From NCBI GenBank assembly GCA_003520285.1, contig DOVB01000198.1, forward strand, positions 1 to 5,909: a stretch of 5,909 nucleotides of DNA, written 5' to 3'. Position 1 is the first letter of the stretch; every line of letters begins with the position of its first letter. Of this stretch, positions 1-5,909 are shown piece after piece. This DNA is from Halieaceae bacterium (GTDB taxonomy: Bacteria > Pseudomonadota > Gammaproteobacteria > Pseudomonadales > Halieaceae). A program made the position numbers and the translations under genes. A model generated the notes under the pieces. It ran no database searches. It was given only the letters and a program-made list of their open reading frames with translations, and was not told where the DNA came from.

Positions 1-767
1 CGAATCAATCCTACTAGGGCGACTACAACAAGGGCGCCACCGATCCATTGCATGAAGCGTTTTGGATCGACCTTGAGTGAATATTGGTGAAACTGCAAAC
101 CCAGTAAGTGACCGATGGCTGCGGCCGGCAATAGCAAGAGGTGCGCTTCCCACTGCAGATCAACACCGGCTGCGGCGAATGCGATTAACTTAATCGATAC
201 TAGAACAAACCAAAGTGCGAACAGGGTGTCTCGCAAATGCTCACGTTTGAGTTGGCGTGCCATGACAGCAATGATCAGTGGGGCGCCTATTAGTGAGGTG
301 CCGGAAACGTAGCCGCCGAGTATCAGTAATAGCCAGTCAACGACAGGGTGTGACGATATGAGTTGCCGCTGCAGCAGGTAGCCGATGCCATAGGCTAGTA
401 CCACGAAAAATATGAATCCAGTGATCAGGTCGGTCGGCAGGCTCAGAACCCCGAGAACCCCGATCAGCTTCGGGATCAGGGTGATTGCGAGAATTTTGCC
501 AAGGTAGGGCCATTGAACATGGGTCGTGGCCTTTGAAGACTGGCCTTTCAGCCTGCCCAGCAGCCATGGTTGAACGATCGTGAGTGATGAAAACACCAGT
601 AAATGGACCGCAATGATCGGAAGAAAAACTAAGGGTTGATTGGTGACAATCAGTAAAAAGGGGAGGGAGAGCACTGCTCCGCCAAATCCCAGTCCTGACC
701 GGACGAACCCCGACCAAATGAAAATGATGAAAATGATGACTTGTTGCCAGAAAGCAAGCGTGTCCAT
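1..767 (-). CDS. TSUP family (TauE/SafE-type) membrane permease, C-terminus cut by window edge
   Basis: Translating the minus strand from the ATG at 767-765 gives 255 codons with no stop before the left edge. It is highly hydrophobic, with about seven or eight membrane segments (roughly residues 8-20, 28-42, 45-66, 90-108, 114-132, 143-165, 180-200 and 208-224, with another from about 238). The glycine-rich SGLGFGG (24-30) after the first segment, and its second-half counterpart GGYVSGTSLIGAPL (151-164), are the paired repeat motifs of the TSUP (sulfite exporter TauE/SafE) family. Members move small anions or organosulfur compounds across the inner membrane; the substrate cannot be read here. 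Family length is usually about 240-270 residues, so only a short tail is missing. An in-frame TAA lies two codons upstream, so this ATG is the first possible one. No strong Shine-Dalgarno precedes it. It is divergent from the hydrolase operon, so co-regulation is possible but unproven. Confidence 0.85.
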   Translation of the reverse strand, partial: MDTLAFWQQVIIFIIFIWSGFVRSGLGFGGAVLSLPFLLIVTNQPLVFLPIIAVHLLVFSSLTIVQPWLLGRLKGQSSKATTHVQWPYLGKILAITLIPKLIGVLGVLSLPTDLITGFIFFVVLAYGIGYLLQRQLISSHPVVDWLLLILGGYVSGTSLIGAPLIIAVMARQLKREHLRDTLFALWFVLVSIKLIAFAAAGVDLQWEAHLLLLPAAAIGHLLGLQFHQYSLKVDPKRFMQWIGGALVVVALVGLI

Positions 768-819
768 AATTTACCCAGTGTCTACTGAGCGACGAAACGA
801 CTCAGCTTATCTCAAAAGA

Positions 820-837
820 AGCGCAATGGAGCGCAAT
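820..837. repeat. Two AGCGCAAT direct repeats, 10-base period
   Basis: AGCGCAAT occurs at 820-827 and again at 830-837, exactly ten bases apart, so both copies would face the same side of the helix. They lie just upstream of a weak -10-like TAACAT (839-844) in the divergent intergenic region. This geometry suits a dimeric or tandemly bound regulator, but the repeat is short and could be chance. Confidence 0.4.
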
Positions 838-882
838 TTAACATAGCCTCGAACCATCCTACTGTTAATCTAATGTCTGACC

Positions 883-889
883 AAGGAAG
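883..889 (+). promoter_or_regulatory. Ribosome binding site that decides the hydrolase start
   Basis: AAGGAAG lies four bases before the ATG at 894. The in-frame ATG at 873, 21 bases earlier, has no purine-rich sequence before it. Starting at 894 also puts the signal peptide right at the N-terminus, so 894 is preferred. Confidence 0.7.
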
Positions 890-893
890 CGCC

Positions 894-2357
894 ATGTTCC
901 GATTTCGCACTCTTTTTGGTATTTCTTTGCTGATTTTGTCTGCTTTGGCACAGGGTGCAGAGGTACGTACGGTCGGCGCAATCACCTTCGAGAAATGTAT
1001 TGCCGAGGGCCTATCGCGCTTCTATAGCGCTTGGTGCGCCGATTTTACTGTGCCCGAGAACCATGCCGGTGATTCGTCGCGTGATATCAGCGTGGCGCTG
1101 ACATGGTTGCCGGCAAGAACGATCGTCGATGATGCGACACCGATCGTTTTCCTGGCCGGTGGTCCTGGTCAAGGCGCGCGTGAATCGTATCCGTCACTTC
1201 GATCCGCGTTCTATGAGATGAATAAAAATCACCCCATCTTGCTGATTGATCAGCGTGGAACGGGTAATTCGGGCACGCTTCACTGCGATTTCGGTTCGCT
1301 CGATGCTCCTGTAGACAACGACCCCGAATACCTCGTGCAAATGGCGAGAGACTGTCGAGCTAAGTTCAGTGAGGTGGCTCTGCAGCACTACACCACCGAT
1401 GATGCTGCCCAAGACATTGAGCTTGTTCGGCAGGCCTTGAAAGTACCTCAATTGGTCGTCTACGGTGTCTCGTACGGTACCCGTTTGGCGCAGCGCTACG
1501 CAGCGCTATACCCCGATCACCTGCGTGCGCTGATCCTAGATAGTGCAGTGCCCTCGCAATTGGTTTTACTGGCTGAGCACGGCCGTAGCCTAGATGCGGC
1601 GCTAGAAGGTCGATTTGCGGCCTGTAGCTCACAGTCGGATTGCGCTGAGTCGCTTGGCACGATAGGCGACACTCTAGAGCGATTACTTGACAGAATCGAG
1701 ACGGGTGCCCCTTCAGAGGTCAGTTTTCGAGATAGCCAAACGGGCATGATAACAAAAGTGAATCTCAGTCGAGATCACTTGGTCAGTGTATTACGCCTGC
1801 TCAGTTATCAATCCGAGACGGCAGCGATGCTGCCGCAATTGATCGCGAATGCTGAGTCGAACGGCTTTGCCGACTTTGTTGCGCTCAGCGATCTGTTGTT
1901 AACGCCCTTGGTCCAAAGCATCGCTCACGGCTTGCAACTCTCTGTGATATGCAGTGAGACGATGCCCTATTTAACACCGGCGAACACAGCAGGTGAAGAG
2001 GAGACATTGCTTGGAACACAATTGATCGAAATAACGCGGTTACAGTGTCAGGAGTGGCCCAGCAAACCGATCGCGGAAGATTTCTTCAGCCCACCTGAGC
2101 ATACGATACCGACTTTAATTTTGGCCGGCGAATTCGATCCTGTGACGCCAGCAGCTTACGGTCGGACGATTGCGGAAGATCTAGAAAATGCGACTTTAAT
2201 TGTGGTTCCAGATGAAGGACATGCTGTTATTGGGATTGGTTGCTTAGAGGATCTGGCAGCCGAGTTCGTGGCAAACTTGAGTATTCAATCGACTCGCTGT
2301 ATTGACGAGTGGCAGGGTGTCCCAATGTTTTCTGGTCCCCACGGATGGAGCCCATAA
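894..2357 (+). CDS. Secreted alpha/beta hydrolase, S33/TAP-like peptidase type
   Basis: The 487-residue product has a Sec signal peptide (FRFR basic start, hydrophobic 7-19, cleavage likely between 19 and 22 in ALAQGA), so it should act in the periplasm or outside. It shows the hallmarks of the proline iminopeptidase/tripeptidyl aminopeptidase branch of the alpha/beta hydrolase fold: GGPG at 89-92 (oxyanion region), DQRGTG at 119-124, nucleophile elbow GVSYGT with Ser193, acid Asp415 in GEFDP, and His443 in DEGHAV. The acid and histidine lie in a C-terminal TAP-like region. Ten cysteines, an even number, fit disulfide bonding outside the cytoplasm. Such enzymes trim N-terminal residues from short peptides, though some relatives act on esters; the true substrate is unknown. 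It is first in an operon with a NatAB-type ABC exporter, with one base between its stop and the ATPase start. An upstream start at 873 would add seven residues. Confidence 0.88.
   Translation: MFRFRTLFGISLLILSALAQGAEVRTVGAITFEKCIAEGLSRFYSAWCADFTVPENHAGDSSRDISVALTWLPARTIVDDATPIVFLAGGPGQGARESYPSLRSAFYEMNKNHPILLIDQRGTGNSGTLHCDFGSLDAPVDNDPEYLVQMARDCRAKFSEVALQHYTTDDAAQDIELVRQALKVPQLVVYGVSYGTRLAQRYAALYPDHLRALILDSAVPSQLVLLAEHGRSLDAALEGRFAACSSQSDCAESLGTIGDTLERLLDRIETGAPSEVSFRDSQTGMITKVNLSRDHLVSVLRLLSYQSETAAMLPQLIANAESNGFADFVALSDLLLTPLVQSIAHGLQLSVICSETMPYLTPANTAGEEETLLGTQLIEITRLQCQEWPSKPIAEDFFSPPEHTIPTLILAGEFDPVTPAAYGRTIAEDLENATLIVVPDEGHAVIGIGCLEDLAAEFVANLSIQSTRCIDEWQGVPMFSGPHGWSP
2347..2350 (+). promoter_or_regulatory. 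Ribosome binding site that decides the ABC ATPase start
   Basis: GGAG lies inside the last codons of the hydrolase gene, eight bases before the ATG at 2359. The frame stays open upstream to an ATG at 2302, but that start would add 19 residues encoded over the hydrolase 3' end and unlike an ABC N-terminus. The protein from 2359 begins MIEINNLKRSF, as such ATPases normally do. Confidence 0.7.
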
Positions 2358-2358
2358 T

Positions 2359-3105
2359 ATGATAGAAATTAATAATTTAAAGCGTTCTTTTAAGTCAAAG
2401 TCTGGAATAGTTGCGGCTGTAAAATCGGTATCGTTCACCGCCCAAGATGGGCAAATAACCGGTTTGCTTGGACCAAATGGTGCGGGTAAAACTTCTACCC
2501 TTCGGTTGCTTTACGGTCTTATTAGCCCAGAGGATGGTACGGTCAAAATCGATGGCATTGATATCTCACAAGACAAAATCTCAGCCCGTCGCCACCTTGG
2601 CGTGTTACCCGATACGCGAGGGCTGTATCCAAGGTTAACTGCGCGAGAAAATATTCTTTACTACGGCGAGTTGCACGGTCTGACTCACGCGGACTGCGAG
2701 GCCGAGTTGTCCGACTTAATTGTCAGTTTGGAAATGACAGAGTTTATTGATCGGCGATGCGAGGGCTTTTCGCAGGGCCAGCGGACCAAGACGGCGATCG
2801 CTCGCGCGGTGATTCATCGACCGAAAAATATCGTGCTTGACGAACCTACCAATGGTCTCGATGTGATGACGACACGTGGGTTGAGAAGATTCTTACAACG
2901 TGCGCGTGAGCAGGGGCGATGCATCATTTTATCGACACACATCATGCAAGAAGTCGCGGCTTTATGCGATCAAGTCGTGGTCATCAGCAACGGGGTGGTG
3001 GTTGCGCAGGGAACCCCAGAGGAGCTTCGTGCCGAAGCCAATGAGCTTAATCTTGAGGATGCATTCGTAAGCTTGATTGGCAGTGAAGAGGGGTTGATGC
3101 TGTGA
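2359..3105 (+). CDS. natA: ABC transporter ATP-binding protein, NatA type
   Basis: A 248-residue single-domain ABC ATPase of normal length. In order: Walker A GPNGAGKT (38-45, Lys44), Q-loop region GVLPDTRGLYPRLT (81-94), signature SQGQ (138-141), Walker B NIVLDE (157-162) followed by PTNGLD, and H-loop His194 in LSTHIMQE. The LPDTRGLYPRLT and EPTNGLDVM stretches are typical of the NatA group (COG4555), which pairs with NatB permeases; the founding pair exports Na+ in Bacillus. The usual Q-loop glutamine is Asp85 by simple inspection and the signature is SQGQ rather than SGGQ. Related NatA-like ATPases show similar changes, so I expect it to be active. It would sit on the cytoplasmic face and drive the permease encoded next, whose start overlaps this stop. 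The symbol reflects family membership, not proven Na+ transport. Confidence 0.88.
   Translation: MIEINNLKRSFKSKSGIVAAVKSVSFTAQDGQITGLLGPNGAGKTSTLRLLYGLISPEDGTVKIDGIDISQDKISARRHLGVLPDTRGLYPRLTARENILYYGELHGLTHADCEAELSDLIVSLEMTEFIDRRCEGFSQGQRTKTAIARAVIHRPKNIVLDEPTNGLDVMTTRGLRRFLQRAREQGRCIILSTHIMQEVAALCDQVVVISNGVVVAQGTPEELRAEANELNLEDAFVSLIGSEEGLML
3088..3093 (+). promoter_or_regulatory. Ribosome binding site supporting the GTG start of the permease
   Basis: GAGGGG lies eight bases before the GTG at 3102, inside the ATPase gene. The alternative in-frame ATG at 3111 would be 17 bases away, too far, so the GTG start with its 4-base GTGA overlap is preferred. Confidence 0.6.
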
Positions 3106-4271
3106 AAATCATGTTAGCTGTATTTCGAAAGGAGTGGATTGATCTCATGCGCGACCGTCGCACCGTTCTTATCGGCTTGGCGATGGGTGCTCTTTTGGCA
3201 CCGGGCTTGGTGATCGGTATCAATGTATTTGCGGTTGAGAAGCTAACACAGCAATATGAATCGGTGCTGAAATTGCCGGTGAAGAACGCAGAGCTGGCCC
3301 CCAATTTGGTGAACTGGTTGTCGCAGCGCAATGTGGAAGTCGTGGAACCACCGCCAGAAATCGATACAGCGATTCGTTCCCAGCAAGTGGACTTGGTGCT
3401 CGAAATTCACCCTGAGTACCCTCAACAATGGCTGTCTCAAATGCCGGCTCGTATTGATATCTACTACGATGCCAGCCGAGAATCTGCTCGCGTTGCCCGA
3501 TCACGAGTTAATGGCTTGCTGGATACCTACAGCAACATGACCGGCAGACTTCGTTTGATGAGTCGCGGGATTGATCCTGATAGCAGTTGGGCTTTAACCG
3601 TTGTCCGTCGTGACCTCTCTACTGAAGCCAGTAAGTCTGGGCAGTCTCTTGCATTTCTGCCCTATTTTTTGATCCTGACGGCCTTCCTAGGCGGTGCTTA
3701 CTTTGTGATCGACACGACGGCAGGAGAGCGTGAGCGTGAGTCACTCGAGAGTCTGCTCCTGGCACCCACGCCCGCCAGCTACATTATGTTAGGCAAGGTC
3801 ATGGCAACAGCTGGATTTGGGCTACTGATGACGTTTGTCGCCTTGCTAGCGTTTAAGTTGAGTTTTAGCTTCGCGCCCAATCTGATCACTGAAATGAAGT
3901 TGAGCTGGGCCGCAGCCTTCGGCATCTGGTGTGCTTTGGCGCCGATCTCTGTGCTGGGTGTATCGCTCCTAACTCTGATTTCCGCGACCACTAAGACGGT
4001 TAAAGAAGCACAGAGTTACATGAGCGTTTTGATGCTGTTACCGATCATTCCGTCGCTCATTCTGATGATTAATCCCATCAAAACTGAAATTTGGATGTAC
4101 AGCATTCCATTCTTGTCCCAAAACCAGTTGATTACTACCATCCTCCGCGGCGAGGTGCTCACCTTGGCTGAGTTGGGCGTTTACGCAGGCTCGCAGATGC
4201 TGATCACGATGGCCATTCTGAGTCTTGCTGCAGTTGTTTACTCAAGCGAAAAAATGGCACTCGGGCGTTAG
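3102..4271 (+). CDS. natB: ABC-2 type transporter permease, NatB type
   Basis: The 389-residue product has the NatB (COG1668) layout: a short cytoplasmic start (FRKEWIDLMRDRRT, 8-21), one membrane segment at about 22-44, a large extracytoplasmic domain of some 135 residues, then about five more segments (182-203, 229-252, 268-296, 306-324, 358-380). TAGERERESLESLLLAP (206-222) is the conserved cytoplasmic loop of ABC-2 exporters, expected to contact the ATPase. KTVKEAQSY (298-306) and the C-terminal SSEK (381-384) also fit the family. It begins at a GTG overlapping the ATPase stop by four bases, so the two proteins are probably made in balance; the transporter should contain two of each. The family name comes from Na+ extrusion, but relatives export other compounds and the substrate is not readable. 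An ATG three codons in is the alternative start. Confidence 0.88.
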   Translation: MKIMLAVFRKEWIDLMRDRRTVLIGLAMGALLAPGLVIGINVFAVEKLTQQYESVLKLPVKNAELAPNLVNWLSQRNVEVVEPPPEIDTAIRSQQVDLVLEIHPEYPQQWLSQMPARIDIYYDASRESARVARSRVNGLLDTYSNMTGRLRLMSRGIDPDSSWALTVVRRDLSTEASKSGQSLAFLPYFLILTAFLGGAYFVIDTTAGERERESLESLLLAPTPASYIMLGKVMATAGFGLLMTFVALLAFKLSFSFAPNLITEMKLSWAAAFGIWCALAPISVLGVSLLTLISATTKTVKEAQSYMSVLMLLPIIPSLILMINPIKTEIWMYSIPFLSQNQLITTILRGEVLTLAELGVYAGSQMLITMAILSLAAVVYSSEKMALGR

Positions 4272-4474
4272 GGATACGTGCAGCTTAGACTCGGTAAGAG
4301 CCGCCTATCCATCAGACGGTGATCGAGCACAGTGACGACGTGACTATCGTCGTCGGTGCTTGCATCTACTGATCTGAGCACTGCCTGCGGCTCACTTTGC
4401 GCATCATCTGCTGGGCTTGTCTGCGCGATAGGTCTATTATGCGGGCCTTGTTTTAGTAAAATTTTTGGAAGTCC
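4272..4474. other. Intergenic gap between the ABC operon and the MATE gene
   Basis: This 203-base gap holds no convincing gene. It contains an imperfect hairpin at 4326-4360, the imperfect direct repeat GATCGAGCAC / GATCTGAGCAC at 4321-4330 and 4371-4381, and an AT-rich stretch at 4451-4466 leading into the MATE ribosome binding site. TATTAT at 4435-4440 resembles a -10 element, but no good -35 sits 16-18 bases upstream. The length suggests the MATE gene has its own promoter, which is inference. Confidence 0.5.
4326..4360 (+). other. Imperfect hairpin downstream of natB, possible weak terminator or attenuator
   Basis: GACGACG (4334-4340) and CGTCGTC (4348-4354) form a perfect 7-base stem around a 7-base loop. 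The flanking AGCAC (4326-4330) and GTGCT (4356-4360) extend it by five pairs across a small asymmetric internal loop. There is no run of T after it (the next bases are TGCATCTACT), so it is not a classic intrinsic terminator. It may protect the 3' end of the natB transcript or mark a factor-dependent end. Confidence 0.45.
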
Positions 4475-5860
4475 ATGTCTCACCAGACACAGAGTAATAT
4501 CCTGCGCGAGCTCATGGTTCTCGCGGTTCCTATTATTATTTCTCAGGGCGCTTACGCCTTCATGATCTTCACGGACCGCTATTTTATGGCGCAGCTGTCC
4601 GCGACGCATATTAGCGCCTCTATGTCGGGTGGTGTCACTGCTTACGTCACGCTGTCTCTGTTTCTTGGCATGGTTGCGTATGCGAATGCCTTAGTTGCGC
4701 AGTACTTTGGGGCATCGGAACTGCATAAGTGCTCTAAAGTCGTGACGCAGGGCATCATTTTGGCCATCCTGGTCGCCCCGGTACTGGCTTTGATGAGCTA
4801 CCCCACGGCGGGCTTATTCAGTCTTATGGGGCATTCCGATGAGTTGGTTGAGCTCGAAACGATCTATTATCAAGTGTTGATCTGGGGTGGTGTCTTCAGT
4901 TTAGCGAAAGCTGCATTGTCGTCTTTTTTCAGCGGTATTGGGCGGGCTTGGGTGGTTATGGTGTGCGACCTTACTGGCGTACTCCTGAATATCGTCCTAA
5001 GTTATGGGCTGATTTTTGGGCGCTGGGGCTTGTCAGAGATGGGCATCGCTGGGGCCGCGCTGGGCACCGTTATTGCAACGGCGTGTGCGCTAGGTCTGTT
5101 CTTGGGGTTCTATCTGCAAAAAGAACTCCAGGCAACATTTTCAATTGCAACAGCATGGGTCTTTGATAAAGCCATTGTGGCTCAGTATCTGAGGTTCGGT
5201 TTCCCCTCGGGGCTCGAAGCCTTCATGAACGTTGTCACCTTTAATCTGTTTTTGTTGATGTTTCAGACCTACGGCGTCAATGAAGGTGCCGCGATGGCCA
5301 TTGTCTTCAATTGGGATCTGCTGTCGTTTATCTCGATGGTCGGACTTCACATTGCGCTGATGAGCCTCTCTGGTCGAATGGTTGGGTCGCGTCGCTATGC
5401 TGACCTAAATAAGGTCATCCTGTCCGGCTTGGGCATCGCTTTGGTTGTAACCACGATCGTCGCGGTTTTGTTTGCTGTATTCCGGTATGAATTGGTATCC
5501 GTCTTCGATACGGGTGACGCCTCGTTTGGCGAGATTCGTGAGCTCGCGGTTCTGATGATGGTGGGCCTGGCCTTATACGTAGTCGCCGATGGGCTCAATC
5601 TTGCGGCTTCGGGCGTGCTCCGTGGGGCAGGTGATACTCGCTGGCTGATGATGATGTCGGTGAGCTTGCATTGGCTGATGCTGATTGCGCAAGTTCTGAT
5701 TATCAAAGTCTGGCAGCTGGGGCCAATGGTTTCTTGGTGGGCTTTTGTGTCTATGCTAATGTGCTTAGCCACTGCCTATCTGTATCGGCTCAAATGGGGC
5801 CCTTGGCGCAATCCTGAACGGTTGGCTCGATTCGCAGATCAAGAAACACAAACACTATAA
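4475..5860 (+). CDS. MATE family multidrug/Na+ efflux transporter
   Basis: A 461-residue protein of typical MATE length with about twelve membrane segments in two similar halves. Matches to the NorM-like branch include TM1 Asp34 in FTDRYFMAQLS, SSFFSGIGRAWVV (149-161), LLNIVLSYGLIFG (170-182) with MGIAGAALGT (189-198), GFPSGLE (242-248), GRMVGSRR (300-307) and LRGAGDTRW (382-390). Asp34 and Asp372 fall where NorM has its ion-coupling acids (Asp36 and Asp371 in the Vibrio cholerae protein); Glu248 is near, though not clearly at, the third (Glu255). It should exchange Na+ or H+ for cationic drugs or metabolites across the inner membrane; the substrate is unknown. The start is chosen by GGAAG at 4467-4471, only three bases before the ATG, which is rather close. 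The next in-frame ATG (4514) would trim the N-terminal helix. It lies 203 bases after the ABC operon and probably begins a new unit with the gene at 5872. Confidence 0.9.
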   Translation: MSHQTQSNILRELMVLAVPIIISQGAYAFMIFTDRYFMAQLSATHISASMSGGVTAYVTLSLFLGMVAYANALVAQYFGASELHKCSKVVTQGIILAILVAPVLALMSYPTAGLFSLMGHSDELVELETIYYQVLIWGGVFSLAKAALSSFFSGIGRAWVVMVCDLTGVLLNIVLSYGLIFGRWGLSEMGIAGAALGTVIATACALGLFLGFYLQKELQATFSIATAWVFDKAIVAQYLRFGFPSGLEAFMNVVTFNLFLLMFQTYGVNEGAAMAIVFNWDLLSFISMVGLHIALMSLSGRMVGSRRYADLNKVILSGLGIALVVTTIVAVLFAVFRYELVSVFDTGDASFGEIRELAVLMMVGLALYVVADGLNLAASGVLRGAGDTRWLMMMSVSLHWLMLIAQVLIIKVWQLGPMVSWWAFVSMLMCLATAYLYRLKWGPWRNPERLARFADQETQTL

Positions 5861-5865
5861 AAGGA
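5861..5865 (+). promoter_or_regulatory. Ribosome binding site for the truncated last gene
   Basis: AAGGA directly follows the MATE stop codon and lies six bases before the ATG at 5872. The spacing is near ideal, which supports a real gene start here despite only 38 coding bases being visible. Confidence 0.6.
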
Positions 5866-5871
5866 CTGACA

Positions 5872-5909
5872 ATGACGACAAATTACCACCTTCGCTCACT
5901 ACTCACTGC
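5872..5909 (+). CDS. Start of an unidentified gene, cut by the right edge
   Basis: Only the first 12 full codons are visible, giving MTTNYHLRSLLT. The reasons to call it are the AAGGA ribosome binding site six bases upstream and the 11-base gap after the MATE stop, which suggest co-transcription with the transporter. Too little is visible to assign a family or location; the Arg followed by Leu residues could begin a signal peptide or membrane segment, but that is a guess. Confidence 0.55.
   Translation, partial: MTTNYHLRSLLT

Larger units (their letters stand above)
768..893. promoter_or_regulatory. Divergent intergenic region between permease and hydrolase operon
   Basis: This 126-base stretch must hold the promoters for the leftward TSUP gene and the rightward hydrolase-ABC operon, because both genes start here. 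I cannot pick a convincing -35/-10 pair for either. TAACAT at 839-844 could be a rightward -10 element, but the bases about 17 upstream do not resemble TTGACA. The notable structure is a direct repeat at 820-837, listed separately. That promoters are here is inferred from gene arrangement; exact sites are not supported. Confidence 0.5.

Noticed and set aside
337..717. Minus-strand open frame of 126 residues
   Set aside because: It lies wholly inside the TSUP gene on the same strand in another frame. The TSUP frame gives a coherent membrane protein, while this one is a proline- and arginine-rich shadow.
873..893. Upstream ATG start for the hydrolase
   Set aside because: No Shine-Dalgarno precedes it, whereas AAGGAAG sits before the ATG at 894, and the extra residues would push polar sequence ahead of the signal peptide.
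4417..4440. TTGTCT ... TATTAT as a promoter for the MATE gene
   Set aside because: The spacer is only 12 bases, well short of the usual 16-18, so the pair is not a credible sigma-70 promoter.
4451..4466. TTTTAGTAAAA inverted repeat followed by five T residues, as a terminator
   Set aside because: The possible stem is five A-T pairs with a one-base loop, too weak and too tight to terminate, and it lies immediately before the MATE ribosome binding site.
4268..4609. Minus-strand open frame of 113 residues spanning the gap before the MATE gene
   Set aside because: It overlaps the start of the clear MATE gene by about 135 bases, its composition is polar and unlike a known family, and no ribosome binding site or conserved motif supports it.
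5395..5772. Minus-strand open frame of 125 residues
   Set aside because: It is antisense to the conserved C-terminal half of the MATE transporter and has the low-complexity Ser/Thr/Ile composition of a shadow frame.

Overview
The window looks like chromosomal DNA from a Gram-negative bacterium, most likely a gammaproteobacterium. Base composition is moderate, close to balanced GC by eye. Genes are densely packed with Shine-Dalgarno-led starts, one product carries a Sec-type signal peptide, and the protein families are common in free-living proteobacteria. The taxonomic guess is inference from gene style only. I see no mobile element, CRISPR array, tRNA or rRNA.

Layout from left to right. Positions 1-767 on the minus strand hold a nearly complete TSUP (TauE/SafE-type) membrane permease whose C-terminus runs off the left edge. 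A 126-base divergent intergenic region (768-893) carries a short direct repeat. A tightly packed plus-strand block follows: a secreted alpha/beta hydrolase of the S33/TAP-like peptidase group (894-2357), a NatA-type ABC ATPase (2359-3105) and a NatB-type ABC-2 permease (3102-4271). The first junction has one base between stop and start and the second is a 4-base GTGA overlap, so the three are almost certainly one translationally coupled operon. After a 203-base gap (4272-4474) with an imperfect hairpin but no classic terminator comes a MATE-family multidrug/Na+ efflux transporter (4475-5860). Eleven bases later a further gene begins behind a good ribosome binding site (5872) and runs off the right edge.

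Taken together this is a membrane-transport neighbourhood. NatA and NatB would form one ABC exporter (two ATPases plus two permeases) in the inner membrane, and the co-encoded hydrolase is predicted to act outside the cytoplasm. The hydrolase may therefore act on something the exporter moves, or on peptides at the cell surface; the sequence does not show the substrate. The MATE transporter probably forms a second transcription unit with the truncated last gene. No gene here is clearly a new system. The least ordinary point is the tight coupling of a secreted S33-type peptidase to a NatAB exporter.
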